A stretch of 64,000 nucleotides of DNA, taken from the NCBI GenBank assembly GCA_025345505.1, contig JANVCC010000011.1:1428849-1492848 (forward strand). The letters run 5' to 3'. Shown here one piece after another: positions 24,401-39,400 of this stretch (position 1 is its first letter; the number at the start of each line of letters is the position of its first letter). This DNA is from Todiramphus chloris collaris (lineage: Eukaryota; Chordata; Aves; Coraciiformes; Alcedinidae). The notes beneath the pieces were generated by a model. It did no database searches and was not told the DNA's origin. It was given only the letters and a program-made list of their open reading frames with translations. The position numbers and the translations under genes are program-made.

Positions 24401-27400
24401 GAAACATTCCAGATGAGGTTGGCAGGGGCTCTGAGCATCCTGCTTTAGTTGCAGATGTCCCTGCTTCCTGCAGGGGGGTTGGACTAGATGGCCTTGAAAA
24501 GTGCCTTCTAACCCAAAGCATTCTATGATTCTACTATTCTGTAAATATGTGAGCAAGGAGCAGCAATCAAAGAATGGCTCATTGCCAAAGTGAGTCAGCT
24601 AAGGAGCAGTGGCTGATCAGACCAGCTTTTCTGCAGCACAACATAGCATCCCTATTCCTTCAGCGTAAGAGAGCTCCTTCCTGTCTTCATCAGAAAGGGA
24701 GCAGCATTTGTTTGGCTCCAAGGCTGCTCTGGGTAAGATCAGTAATAAACAGCTCAGTTATCTCTGCAAGGCTTCAGGGGCTGGAAGCTTCTGCATGGCA
24801 GAATTTCCTTTTCCTTGGATTCCTTAAAGGACCTTAAACAGCCTTTGAAATATGATACATCATACCCTACTGATAAAGAAGGTTAATACTTTTGCTTCTT
24901 TTCTCACAGAAGAGATCTTAATAATCTACTATTTATAATTTACTCAAAGCTGACAGTGAATTTTGCAGGCAGGAGAAACTAAATTACTTCATTAAAAAAT
25001 GAGCTATGTGGTGCTTTTGTCCAAGAAAGCTTTGAAATCAGAACATAAACATTTTTTGACAATAGTAAATTTTCTGTATTGAAAATTGTACAATTCGATT
25101 GCTGACCCAGAGATCAGCTTCTTTAGATTTTTTCTCATTTTTTATTGTCTATGGAAATGTGATGGTGGCATATAAGCACATGGAATTTGGCATGAGCTGA
25201 TGAGGGCTGCGGCTGCAGCAAGCCTGTTTACAGGAGCTTTGGATACCAGTTTCCAGGAGCTTTGGACACCGGTTGTGAAACTCTGCTCCTTAATCAGATT
25301 TTGAGCACTTCAAAGAGGCTTCACATCTCAGGTTCAGGTTCAGCTCCCTGACTTTGAAATCTGGATACACCCCAAGCACTTGGAGGCATGCAGATTTCCA
25401 AACCATTTCTAATTTCAACAAACTATGAAAGGCCAAGGTGTCTTAGAAAACATTTCAGCCTTGTTCCTAAGAAGGCTTTGAAATCCTTTGAGCAAAGAGC
25501 TCTGAAAGGCTTTTGAGTAACCGGGTACACGTTTTCTGAGTGTATTTTCACGCGGTTCCACTACAAGGTAATTCAATTCCCTTTCCTGCCTGAAAAACTC
25601 ACAATAAGTCCGCATAATGTGAGGGATAATTAGAGAGATGGAAGCCACTGATTAGATTATCCCTTCCACCCACCTGCCAGTGCAGGATTGTTCCCTACAG
25701 CATACGCTGAAACACAACACTTCCAAGGTGTTGTAACTTAGCCATCAACTCTGTCCTGCTTCCAACGTGCTCTGAGCAAGCACCAGACCTGGGGGAGAGG
25801 GAGGGAGGAAAGGACTTTTTCTCCATATGATGCAAAGCTACTCTTTCTTTGTAACAAAATTGCAGCAACTTGAATTTTTTTAATCCAGTAACGGGAAAAA
25901 GGGTTGATAATGAAGTCCCCTCCCTTCTGGATCCCTTTGGAGGCAGAAAGAGGGGCTGGAAAGCTGCTGAAGCTGCCCAGATCAGGATCTTCTGTAGCAC
26001 AGCAAGAGGGGTCTACACTGTAACGTTCCACAGGCTGATCCCTGCACCCATGTTCATGGACAGAAAAAAGGTAAAGAAGGAATAGGCAGATGGTGGAAAA
26101 AGAGAGAAAATAAACTGAGGAACCACTGCTAAAATCCCTTCTTGATTGCATTTGTCATAAAGGACCTTAAAATTAGCCTAGTAGAAAAAAGCAGGATCTT
26201 CCCCCAGAAAATTTTGATGTGTGCAAGGATAAAATGTTAAGATGCCTCCGGGACTCAACTTATAAAATAAAAACCTGTTTGGGCTATTTCCATGTGAGTG
26301 CTTTTACGTCTTTGTGGAGAAAGCACAAACCACATTTTCCCCTGCCATCTCTAACAGCATCCCTTTTGTGTTCCCTCCCCCTCATCTCTGTCATTAGGCG
26401 CTATCTCTGCAGCCCCGCAGCCGTCTGGAACAGAGCCACCATGTTTAAAATACATTTAGATGTCCTCTTCATGAGAGAAAAATTGCAAAGGGAAAAAGGC
26501 ATCCATGGGAGGAGGAGTTTAGGGAATCATAGAATCATTAAGGTTGGAAAAGACCTCTAAGATCATCAAGGCCTATTGTCTACCCAACGTTATCATGACC
26601 ACTACACCATGTCCTGAAATTCCATGTCTACGTGCTTTTTTAACACCTCCAGGGATGGTGACTTCACCACTTCAGCGGGCAGTCTGTTCCAATGATGCTC
26701 TCCTTTTCCTTGCTACCCCCAAGAAGAAGGAACAGATCTGCAAACACATTGTGTGTATTTTGCATTATTAAATGCATATTTACATTATTAAATGAATGCA
26801 GAAAAGGGTCTGCTATGGCTTGTGTTACACGTGCCAATTTTGAGACACCAGGCATGTCCTCAAGAGCTGGTAGATGGATTGCGATGAAAATGAGCCTCAC
26901 TACACATGACCTTAAAACTTGGCCTGAGAGATGCCTGCAGCTCAACACGGGAATATCTCACCCTCCTCCCCTCCCACAGCCATCACCATCTTGCACATCT
27001 GAGAATAAGGAGTATTTCTTGACAGGTTCCTTTTGAAAGTCATCCCCTCCTGCCTTAATATCTTGGTCTGCTAAATCCTCACTCAATCTCACTTCCCGTG
27101 GACCCTCGCCTGGCAGGCTCACAATCACTGCTGTCGCCCAGCTCAGGATAAACAGACGCCTGCAATACACATTTTCCTATCCTCAGAGAAAAAAAAAAAA
27201 AAAAAGCAAGACCTTGACATATTTTTCATCTCTAGCCGGGATAAAAAGGCAAAATCTGCTGTAAAATGAAATTGGATGACAAAGAAGTCATGCCTCCTGC
27301 CCCCTTGAAAGGATTTTTGCTAATGGAAAATGTTTTCCTTGGAAAATCTGTAATGGATTCAGTTTGTTTTTCACACAACCTGTTGATTTTGCACAATTCC

Positions 27401-30400
27401 TATGAACTAATTTTCAAATAACCTCCACCTTTTTGTTTTTCATTGCAAATCAGAGTGGCACAACACTCGTTTTCAAGACACAGATTTGTCAAGATCCATA
27501 CAAATCCACAAAAATATCACTTCCACTTAAATGACATTTTCCCTCAGAAACCAGTTTCAACATGTGCTTTATCCTTGTGGTCTTCGGTGACTCATAAACA
27601 TCTTCACTCACTAATTACTGCTCCACCACTTGGGCTGGTGATGAATGGCAGCCTGGTGTTCCCACCACAGGGCTGCCAGGTAAGCATTACTCAAGAGCAG
27701 TCCAGATATTGGTTTTGGAGTATACAAAACTGTAACTGGCACAAAACATCAGAGGACAAAGAGGACACACTTGTCTCACTCAACTATTATCATCTGATCA
27801 GCTTCATCAGTTAAATGCTGATATATTATCTGCAGAGCTGTGGTTGCAGATAGCAGTTGGCAAAGTATAGCATCTGAAGTCCACTCACCAAATGATTCAT
27901 ATGAATCAATGGTATCCACAGAGTATCTTTTCTGCATTTGAGTCACTTACTTAATTTCCATTACAGCAAAAACTTCTCTCCATTGAACCAAAGTGGTCCA
28001 AATACCACTGCGTCAAATGACTTAAAATGAAGCCACCTCACAAAAGGGCAGGTGCATGCTCTTTGCAAATTGATTGTCTGAGTTTCCACTACAAAGTAAC
28101 ACAAAGAGCAAAGGAGAATTATGAGAAATATTTGAAGAAAGCCAAGCCAGCAGATAGTAACTAATGAGACTGCTTGAAATCCAGCCATTGCAGCCACCTA
28201 ACAAAAAATCTGGAAACTTTGCAAAATTCTGGAAAGGCATGATGGCTATCAATGGGTCTGCTGCCCACCTAGAGATGCTCAGGCTGCTGAAACATGAAGA
28301 AATTCCTCTGCAGAGACATAAGCAATACAAACACACCTGGATTTTTTAAATGCAGTGGAATAAAAGTCCTAAAACTTCACATTTGTAGTTTAAAGGGCTT
28401 TTTTAAGGCTGCCTGGGAACACTGGTCCTAGTTGGGTGAACACTTGCCTACTTAGAGAAGACTTATTGTAGAGCAAAAACTCATCACATCAGCAGTAACT
28501 TCAAGAAATGACATAGACACAACACAGTATAAAGCAGCTGAAACATTACAGGTTCCTCAAAAGGTATCTTATACCTGCCTGTATAATGCAGAAGGTGTCT
28601 GCAGCCTTATCTTGGCCACAGCCACCACTAAGAGGCTTAGGCATCCGTAGACCGTATATTAGACATGCTCTTTACCTGCATGCATGTGCTACCTCCCCAG
28701 TTATTAGTCTCTTATTCATACATGTTCCCTTCTTGCCCTTCTCTCTTTGGGGCTCGGAGGGCAGTCAGCACCTGCTGCAGAAACCCTCACCTGTCCTGGG
28801 TCCCGTGTGACCCCACTTTTTCATTCTTCATGCAGAAATCAGGTGAGCTCTGCAGGTAAATCAGCTCTGTGTCTTTAACTGGCCTGATATCAATATCCTT
28901 TGGCACGAGGTATTTGCGTGTGCCCATGGGCCGGTGAACAACCTTGGTGGCTGATAAATACTTGTTTTTGAGGTCCAATGCAATGTCTCGCAGCTCTTGA
29001 AGGCCTTTCCAACAGGTCTTGATAGAGCATGACCCAGATACTCCATGGCACTTACATTTCATTTCAAGAGAGGCTTTCAAGACCTGCAAAAAGGAATGCA
29101 GGAGTTAGGAAATGCCCTTGTCTTACTTCTAAACATTCCACAAGCTTGCTAAAGAAGGCACTTTCTTAGCAAGGACTGATATAGAAAAGGGCTGCTGCTC
29201 TGATTTCTGCACAGTCACTCTAGAGTAGTTACTGTGCAAAGAGAGTGAGATCCCACAGCTCCTTGGAGATCACTATCAGCCCAGAGCTGTTTTCACCAAG
29301 GCACCTTTGCAGACAGAAGACAGAGGAGTATGTTGAATTTTGGTCAGATATCTACATAGGGCTACATTTCTGTCCTCTAAATTCCTAAAGAGCTGAAAAT
29401 CAAAACAACCCATAAATAGATAATTAACATCCATTTCTGCCTCCAGCAGCTTTAGGCTCTGGAAACCAGAGATGTAAGGGCTCTAATGAATTCAGGGCAC
29501 CTTCACCCTGTCTTTCTGGCAGCCACGAGGCCAAAAGTGCCTTTTACTTTGGTTCTGCACTAGCCTCCTTTCTGTAGCATGTGTCAGGATGATGCCAGGA
29601 AGGGGTGAAAGCACCAGCCATATCAACACTATGTCCCAAATAAAAATTTGCCCGTTGTAATTAAACCAAAACCTTAAGTCATTACAACAATAAAAACCAG
29701 ATAGAGTGGGAATGGTAGAGAAGAACACCCAGGGAAGGGAAATCCAGCATGATTGTGCTCTGCAAAGGTGAGTTCAGCCTGTAGCTACACAGTAAACTGC
29801 CAATGAGCTCAACATGATCCAAGTTTTATCTGCTCCAGTGCCCAAGCACAGGCAGCCCTGGAAGTCCAAGCTGTGTGGTAGGATCAGCCCAGGGGAGTGC
29901 TGCAGCCCCAGAGATGGGTGCAGGGGGTCAGCTTTACAGTTCCCCCACTCATTTCTCTAGCTGCGTGGAGGGCTGTGATAGGGATTTGCGCCTTGGTGCA
30001 CACCAAGCGCTGCACATGGTAAGCATTATCTCTCTGCTGGATGCAAGCTGTTAAAAGCAGCTTCTGCCAGATATGGGAATAATCACTAGCAAAGCAGTTT
30101 GAGAAGGAAAAATCATCTCTCCTGGCTTCAGGGATGGCTGTGAGGCAGCTGCCGCTGCTGGATGCATCTGGCAGATGATAATCCTCTATGCTTACACAGC
30201 CTGTAACGCCCTTGGCAGAGCACGACAGGACCCATCCCCATCACACCTTCTGAGGTAAGTGTGCCAGAACCATCCTTGGCTGTGGAAAGGGTGGCAATGA
30301 GACATCCCACCGACGGTTATATAGGGCTGATAATAGCGTTCAGGACCTCCTGAGTCCCAGAGTGAGTTTAAATAGCCACAGTCTTCAGCAGGCCAAAGGA

Positions 30401-33400
30401 GTTCAGAGCAATCTGGGAGAAACCTGCTCCTTTCGCTAGCTGATAGACACACTGAACCTCACAGAACGACCGACCACTACAGATGATTGTACAATTACAA
30501 TAACTCTTGTGGATTTGTTACCTGTCTCCCTACTTCACTGTTGTGCAGATGCATCAGTTTATTGGCTTGTGATCCTGATTTTTTCATCTTCATGGGAGCA
30601 TCTGAAAATTTGGACCCCATGATAAGACCATAGTTGAGGTTGTCTGCACATCCTCCCCATCGATACCCAGGTCCAGGTGTCTCACCTGGGATGGGACCAC
30701 AGGAGCAGCCAGGGAGGTCCCCGGTGGTGCAGGCTCTGGCAATGGTGTGGCTGATGGCAGCAGCAGAAAGGGCATACACAAATGCTGACTCCCTTGTACC
30801 TGAAAGAGACAAGAACTCCAGCTCAGCCTCCTAGGACAGCTAAATATTCCCCAAAACCAGACCTATACTATTTGTGCCCTGTGAAGCAGCAAATGCACTA
30901 ACTCACTGCAGCTGAGACCTCCCATGGCATTACCAACTTGGAGCGCATCTCCTAGAGTGAGCTCTTCAACATAGAGCAACATCCCAGCAAGGCAAGGAGA
31001 CACATAGACTTATGCAATTTGTCCATCATGAAGCAGTCTGCTCTTGGAGCATGTGAAAAAGCTCTCTCCATGGACTCCCTGCCTCCTTTTACCCCTTTGC
31101 TGGATGCTGCTTCCTAGCAGGTCACGGAGCTGGCATGCAGGGAGCTGAGGGAGGTGGTGGAAGGCCACAGAGCTGCAGCATGACAATGCTAAGATGCTCT
31201 GACCCATGAAAGCTGACCATGCAGCCTCATGCGTAGCATGTACTTCCTGACAAGTCTGCATGCCCTCAGCAGCAGCTCCATGGCCGTAAGTGCTCCATGA
31301 CTCCTAAGAGGATGAGCAGACCGGACTGGTGGCATGCTTTGTAAGAGATTTGGGAGACCAGGTCTTAGACTAGAGAGCTTTCAGGCATGACTGGCACTGT
31401 AATGATGAACGTGGTCTCAGAGAACAGGCCAACTAGGCTATGTAGTCCTTCTACATCCCCCCTGGTAGCAAGACCCTTCCCAGCCCCACACGCATACACA
31501 CATACTGCCAGACTCTACTCACTCATGTCCCCGGCTGAGCCAGCAGTGCTGTTTACCTCTCTCTAAGTCCAGCAGGTAATTAGGAGCCAGCTCAATGGAA
31601 GAGCAGTTCCACCGCATATCTGAGAACGTTTTACGGCAGGTCTTTATCACTTCCCGTGCTGCCTGGATGATGGTCTGCATTAGCTCCAGGTTGCTGCGGC
31701 ACAGCTGCACCTGGGAAACCACCAAGCCTTCGAGCTGCTTGCAGTGCTGGGTTTGATTCAGGGCCAAAGCTGAAGGAGTCTTGGACAGGGCTCTGAGGAG
31801 ACAAGCACATGAAAAAAGCTATTAAAACCCACAAAAAAAGGGTTAATCTTCCGGTCAATATTAATTTATCCACTACCTTCAGTTCAATGAATGCTTTGGC
31901 CTGTGTTCATCTGACTTAATTTTAACTACCTGTAAATAGGTGGTTAGTTTAAGCTGGTGAGAAAGATGGGCAGCTATGAAGAGTGATTTATCTCATCTAA
32001 AGTAGGTATTTAAGGTAGGTGGGAAGAAACACCCTCTACAAGTGCGCATTTCTCTCAGTCCAGGGGAGCCTGGACAAAGCTCCTGAGGCATATGCCAAAT
32101 TGACTGAACACGTAAATCCTTATGGGAAGGTTTTTTTGCTGAAGAATGAAGAGGACAGACCTCCCAACAGAGTGAAAAATGACCCATCAGTTCCATGATA
32201 ACAGAAAGCTGGATCTTCCAAGACTGTGGTATTCAGGAAAAAAAAAAAAAAAAGTCGAGTTGGTGTTATCAGTGTTTTTCATTCAGCATCTGTCTCACAC
32301 ACTCTCTAAGGATTATGCTAAATGTCATGCAATTAATTATGGAGGAAATCCCCTGCAAGGCCTAGGGAAAAGCCACCAAGTTTGTAAAACAGATGCTTTC
32401 CCTTAGAATTAATGCCAAGGGCATCCACCCAATTCCATCACTGTTGCACATAGATAAGCGTTTTTATCTAGTCTCAAAAAACATAGAGCAGAAGCATGAT
32501 GAGAATAGGTGCAGAGTAAATACCATGGTCAAAACTGAGAAGGGATCCACTAGCATTTATGTTACCATGGAAGGAACCAACAACACGCCAAAGATCCCAT
32601 TGATTCTTCTAGGGCACAGTTGCCAACATTTCCAGGTTAAAAAAACCAAACCAAACAACAAAAAACAAACACAAATGCTGCTGTGCATTAAACAGGGCTG
32701 TGCATTTCTTCCCCAAGCACCCACAGTGATCAGCAGAAGCCTGGTGTGTAACTCTCTTTGTATCTTTATGACCTGCTTAGGGTAGTCATAAATGTTATTC
32801 ATTTCCCATAAAACAACTTTCTAGCTGGCTGCATCAGTAACTGGCATCTGATTCTGGCAACACAACTGCCTTAACACATATATCCTTCTCTCCTTGTTAA
32901 ATGTGTTGCCTTTCAGTTTCATCCTAAGCCATCTTGGTTAGTTTGGCTTATTAGCAGACACGTTTCTGGGTGCATTTCACTTTATTACTGTAACATCCAC
33001 GTCCTTCAGAAGTCAAATGAGATGGAAACGAAGCTAAAATTGAGCCCTAACCAAGACCAGGGGCATTAGCTCTGATCTCTGGTTTTTAGGAAAACACATC
33101 TATGTTCCACCAGCTCCCTCAAGGTTGGCTTAAACCAGCTGCTGTGTATGTTGGAGCTCTCTTTGGGCTGTGCATAACTGCTAACCCCAACCACGCTTCC
33201 AGAAGGGAAAAGCTACAACCCTTGCTAGGGCTGAGCAGGTCTGCACTGACTAATTCCCAGGTGGATGGAGTTTGGCATTTCTGGCACTAGATAAACTGGT
33301 GGCAAACTTGGAAGGGAAACCACCACTCTTCTAGCTGTGTAAATATATACATCATACATATATTTAAAGAGGTCCATTAAATATACAGCAACTAGAAGTT

Positions 33401-36400
33401 TTGGCCAGTGAATTGCGAGGGAAAGGAAAAAGTGGAGTATTTGATTGTCAGAATTTTTGCCTTGTAGTTCATCTTAGTCCCTTGCATACTGTTGCTCATG
33501 CAATTCTCCCTGTCTGTAACTCCAGGAGGCATGTACCAGTGCCAGACCTGAGCTGGTGGAGAAAAAAAAACTAATGGTGATATTCTGGGTGCTCAGGTAT
33601 CTCAGATATATCATATCCTTGAAGGTAGAGGCATGAGTCTTTGGACAGTATGAATGACACCTGACTGCACACCTTTACACTGTGGACCTCATGGTAGTCC
33701 TTCAGGGTCCTTCTTCAGCCCATGGAAAAAAAAAAAAAGAAGCCACGTCTAGAGAGTAATTAGCCTGATGCGCTTTTGAGATCTACAGTAGGAGAACATC
33801 ATGTCCTAGTAGTGCTCATATTCTGCACTGTTTACAGAAGGAACCCAGGCAGGAAGTCCTGGATGCGCACATCTGGACTTTGTAAGAACAGAGCCAGGTG
33901 AGATGAGTCCAACCCCTAGCACTTGGCACCAGTAACCTGTGAAAACTTATCCCAGAAAGCCTATCAGCAACTCTCAGAAATGGGCTGAAATACAAATCAG
34001 GCAAGAAGAGGCCAAAGCAGCTCGTCACTAATACAGTAAAAATGATAAAGCATAAAGAGTAAATCTGACCAGTGAAGTATGTCCCAGCAGCAAAATAAGC
34101 AGGCAGGGTGAGACAGACAAATGGAACTTGACAGGCTGAGCTTCAGGCAAATGAGGAACACTCCAGGTCTCTGAGAGATGCTGTACTATGGTGCACCAGC
34201 TCAGTTTTCTAATCAGAGGTGCCAAGGGACACTTCAGAGGTCTTGGGCTATTCTACCTGTCCCTCCATCCAGGAAGATGCACATACCTTCTACATCCTGC
34301 ATCACATTTTCTAATCCTGTGTAGAGGTCTTCAGTGTCTTTAAAGGATCTGGAAGACTACATTGAGGCACCTACATCTCACCATTACAGACAAGTCAGGA
34401 ACAGCAGCAATAACCACTTAAACACAGGGGTGAGAGCTGAATTCAGACTGAAACTCATCCACCTTGTGAAAAAAAGGGGATGTACTACAACAAGATCATG
34501 TTATTACAGTTGGCCTGAAATGATCACCATTAGAGAAGCAGATTTATAATGCAACAAGCAAGAAATTCTCTTTGTGGAAGAGGGGAAATATCTGCCAGAC
34601 GGTCAATAGAGGAAGGATCGTGGCCCTACTGGGGAGAGCTCAGTAAATGGTAGCAATGGCTGTTTCTCATCGAATGAGCCAAGCTCCAGAGAGCCTGCCA
34701 AGAATAAAAATGCAAGACGCAGGAAGGTGTTTTCTGAACATCTCCCAGGCCTGAACTTCATGCCTTTGCTTGTGAGAACCTATAATTGGAAACATCTCCA
34801 AGCGTCAGGAGGAAAAAGTAAAAGGTAATGGAGATGGAAAAGAAAACTCACAGTTACTGGAGTCACTTGCTGAAACCGAAAAGTGCATTTATAAATCACA
34901 GATCAGGAATGTGAGAGGCCTATTAGGTCATCTAGTCCATGCCCTGTCAGCCTAGGTTTGCTCAGTCTTTGTCCTACATTCAGAAATGTCTTCTCTACCC
35001 CTTGTTGCTTTAAACCTTCCCTGTGGAAAGGCATGAACCCACCATGTCCCCCAGCTTCTGGCGTCACCAGGGAGGGATGCCTACCACCTGCAAAGGACAT
35101 TGTTGGGGAAGAAAGTCCATTCATGGGGCAGTGGGAAGGAAACCACCTTCCCCCAGAAAAGTATTGTCCATGGTGCGTTTTGGTGGTGGGTTTCTATCCC
35201 ATCTCCATCCAGTCTCCATTGACCACCAGCACCAGGAAGCAAACTGAAGCCGAAGGGGTGCAGCTAGCCTGAATAAAGCAGCCCTCAAGGGCATAGTAAG
35301 CTGAACAGCCTTTAGTCTTAAAACTCGGTAAAAATCCCTCAAGAACATCTTTTTTGGACTCAAGCCCTATATCTGAGAAGCAGCACATAGGTATTTTACC
35401 TGCTGTTACCCTATAAATGCTGTTTTTCACTGCTGTTCCCCTATAAATGCTGTTTTTCTCTGTTTCCTCCTACTAGTGTTGTGCTCTCCTCCCTTGACTC
35501 TCCTGCCCCATCTTTCACTCTTCAGAAAGCTGAGGACAACTGGGGGGTGGTTGGTTTGGGTTATTTTCTTTTTATTTTTTTTTAAATGCATATTTGACCC
35601 ATCCCTTTAAATAAACAGGCCACAAACCAAACACCTCCTGTTTTATATATAGCATAGCAGGGCTTTCAATTGAAGTTATGGATACTGACAGAAAACCATA
35701 AACGTAATTACAGAGGAAATATGATGCATGGATGGATCATGACTTTCGTTTACTCTTTTAATTATCTCAGGCAGTCAATAAATTCATTTGAAAACATGAA
35801 TGCTCTACAGTGTTAGGTCCTTTGAGAGGTATGGGCCCACTCCTGCAGATCTGGGCTCCATGAGGTCACTATTCATAGGAGCAGCAACTTGGGAGAAGTG
35901 TCTTCAGATCTAAGCAGGTATCCGTGAAAGACATACATTATTTGGTTTATAAGTACCACTGTGAGTAGGACACTGCTCCTGCTCAAGCCAAAGGGAGAAA
36001 AACTCCTTGAACTGAGCATTGAAACATTGCGGGCCTTTAAAATACTCTTTAAAGGTGGAAGGATCTCCTCTCTTCCTGATGTGGGCTCTCTCTGAAGGGC
36101 ATCTCCCCATCCTCCTTTGTGTGATGTGACCCAAGAAGGTCTCACAGACAGATTGTTGGTGAAACCATGAACTTCGGTTCGAAATTGTCTGCTTTGCTTC
36201 CTCTGAAGGCACTTTTTTTTTTTTTTTTTTTTTTAATACTTGCTCTTAAACTTCTTAATCTGGCAGAGATTTGGATGAAATAAAAAGATTTAGACAAAGT
36301 TCTATGGCTGTGGAGAGTGAAATGTGTGGTAAACTTCAACAAAGGGGCAGAGACTTGCCTTTTTTTACATTCGATATCACTGAAGGCTTTTTAATCTATA

Positions 36401-39400
36401 CGAGCCTTGTTTTCTCAGGTTTTCAACTGGAAAACACTTGCAGGACTGTTAAAATAACCTTGTTAAAATAACCTCCTGGTAGTCAGAGGCAGCCCATGCC
36501 CCTGTCACCCTGCCCTGTAATAGGATAAAGCCACCACGTCCCTGGTAAAGCCACCATGTCCCTGGTAAATGCTTTGACTGGTTCTGCAAAGCCTTTTTAA
36601 ATAGAGATGCAGGATTTATATAGTAAAAAAAGAAAAAAAAAAAAAAAAAGAAAAAAAGAAAGAGGAAGAAGGAAAGGAGTGAAGGGAAAAAAAAACTAAC
36701 CCTGAAGTAAAAGCTTAAAATAAGAGCTGCTTTCAGATACAGTGCCAAATCCAGCACTGGCAGTAGTGGGCACAAGGCCATTGACTTCCAGCCCAAGCTC
36801 AACTGAAGTTGATGCCAGCGGCGAGTTGGCTCACCAAGCACCGAGGAAGGCCATGGAGCTTTGTCAAGTTTTCCCAAGCTGCCCATGGAGTGAAGAGCAA
36901 ACTTCAAAGCTGTTTTCCCCCCCTCTTCCTCGCCCCCAGCCTGCTCCCCTCCCACCATCCCCATCCTGCAGTCCTTTCACAGCAGCTCATCTAGCAGCCC
37001 CCTTGCCAGGCAGACGGTCTCCTCGCAGGCGCCCATGCCCCTGTGTCCCAGCTCCCCCCACCCCAGGTTGAAAGAGAGAAGCAGATGCTTGCCAGGAAGC
37101 ACAAAATCTCTCCATTTTCTTCCCTGCTTTCTGCTTGAGGCAGAAAGGCTGCATTGCTGCTCAAGGTTGCTGAGCTGAGGGATATCCTGGGTTCACCAAA
37201 ATGCATGGCTAAGCCAGCTTTTGCTCCTGAAAGGCTGTGATTTAATCATGGGAGTTGTGCAGCAAAGCTGACCTAGTTGGGAACAGTGCTCAGCTAGGGA
37301 TGGCTCCAAAAGGTCCGAGACATGTCCAGACCACCACAACAGAAAAAGGTAAGGCCTTGCCAAAGTGATCAAGCTCTACCTAAAAATGATGGGATTCTTA
37401 TTGTCACCACTTGCTGTCATGGTCTGATCCTGCAAGCCATGCAAAAAAAAACCCAAAAAACAAAAACCCAAAACTTGCTGCATTTGACTTCTTTACAATC
37501 ACTCTTGCACTGAAGGTGATACTCAATACAGAGGGACAGTCCAATCGATGTCTAGGTTCATGGGCAGAGCAGATGCCAACTCCCAGGGAGGCAGAAGTGC
37601 CTTGAAAGCCCCCCTGTCCATGGTGACATCCTAACATCTGCAAAACTCTGCTGTGCACATCTGGCCACAGCTCCCTCTAGTGCTCATCTATTTTTCAGCT
37701 ATATGAAAACAAGTTGCTTCAGCAACCTGATTGGCCAAACCCAAACCCTCCTAGGAAAGCTAAAACAGGTGCAAAAGAAGATAGGTAAGGAAATTGAATT
37801 CCTACATGCATTGACCCTAAAACATTTCCCACTGAAACCAATGGCTGCCTCACCTCCCAAGTCGCTGTGATGCAAAACAAGCACTGAGGACCACAAAGTG
37901 ATGCACAACCCCCCTGTTCTATGGATGGGAAAGTGTTTGCAAAAAGCAGCATCAACAATAAGACTCAGGGGCTCATACTTGTTGAATGGAAAGGCTGCCT
38001 CTCCATGACAGCCCTTACCCTGCAAAGATCTGTCTGTACCCTGACTTTACACTCAAGCAGCTCTTTGGAGCTTGAGTGGAAGAGGCCAAAATAAGATGTT
38101 TCTCCAGTGGCAAGTGAAGGTTTATGAGATGCCGACCATCCACACACTGCACAGGATGCTCGGTGGTGCACAACTCTGGGGAAGACAAGGGCATAGTGCC
38201 AATTTACAACAGCTGGGGATCTGGGCCATATAACTCATAAAAAGAAGCCAAATAAAATAAAACAAATAACTCCTTTTTACCTTCTCCCCACTATTATGAA
38301 TTTACAAGATTTGTTTTACAGGGAAGTCCTGAATGGCTGAAAAGTGTGTTTTTCTTCTCCCTCTCCCCCTGCAATTACAACACACTCTGAATCAAAATTG
38401 AATTTCCTATCACCTTTCATATCTGTCAGTCCTTCTTCCCTAGGCTGGTAAAACCCACCTCCTTATCTTCCCCCTCCCCTCCCAAATCGTCTTTGAAGCT
38501 TGCCTCTGGCACCGTGCCTACAACAACGGTGCAGCAGGCAAACCGCTGAGACAAGCCCACAACTGAAAACATCTCGTAGCACTTTCCTAGCTCTTCATTC
38601 TGTCTTTTCCCCCTTCCCCTCACACCCTTCCCCCCCTCCATCCATGAGCATAGAAGGAAGGGGCAGAGTTTGGTTGTACAGCACCCAGCAAGTCAATCTG
38701 GGGCTGGGACTGCAGCTCTGAGGTCTTACTCGGTATTCGGCATCGTCAATCTCTGTTCACTAAGAGTTTACCCATTTGATTTCCAGGGATGCTTCCCTAG
38801 CCCCAGAGGTGGTCTACTAGGTCAAAGGATGGTCCCCTAGCCCCAAGTCTGGCAGCACCACTACAGCATGAAAAAGAGTGTGATGGGGAGTGTGGGAAAA
38901 TTGGCCCATGTTTCCATAGAAAAAAAAAGTGTGGGGAAGGGAAACAGTAAATGAAAACAAACAAACAAAAAACCCAAACAAACATTAATTTTGTGGAATC
39001 CCAGATGGCAGCAACCCAGCTGGGAAGTGGCCTGGGACAGAGAGTGAAGATCTCCGCCAGGTTTTAAACAGGTGTGACGGGAGCCATGGCAATGCATCCG
39101 AATGCAGCTCATGCTTCAAATGCCACTTTAATCCCAGCTTTCATCTTCCTTACTCGTTTTTCGATAGAGGGGATATGTCTGCTGGGAAGGGGAGGAGCAG
39201 TAACCCCATCATCTCTCCTTCAGCTGCTTTCTCCCCCCACCTCATCCCCAAAAGCAATCCTCACAGCTTAACCAATTACCTGCCAAAGGGCTGCTTTTGC
39301 CAACAAAGCTATTAGGGACCTCACCCTACCTTCCAGCCTTTTTTCCAGATTACTCCTTGTCACCACGCTATCACATTTCCTCTGAAGCTCATCTCATCCC

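Larger units (their letters stand above)
18416..28790 (-). other. WNT11 intron between coding exons 4 and 5 (10.4 kb)
   Basis: Bounded by GTGAGG at the donor and TTCCAG at the acceptor. It holds two CR1 copies (about 23,905-24,541 plus and 26,524-26,705 minus), a 23-bp tandem duplication at 25,231-25,275 and a C14 run at 20,032-20,045. A candidate control element lies near 20,060-20,300. Large open frames inside it are not exons: none has a matching domain or splice pair. Confidence 0.9.

Noticed and set aside
36449-36964. 171-codon minus-strand frame inside a WNT11 intron
   Set aside because: Includes a long phenylalanine run from a poly(A) tract; no domain and no splice pair.
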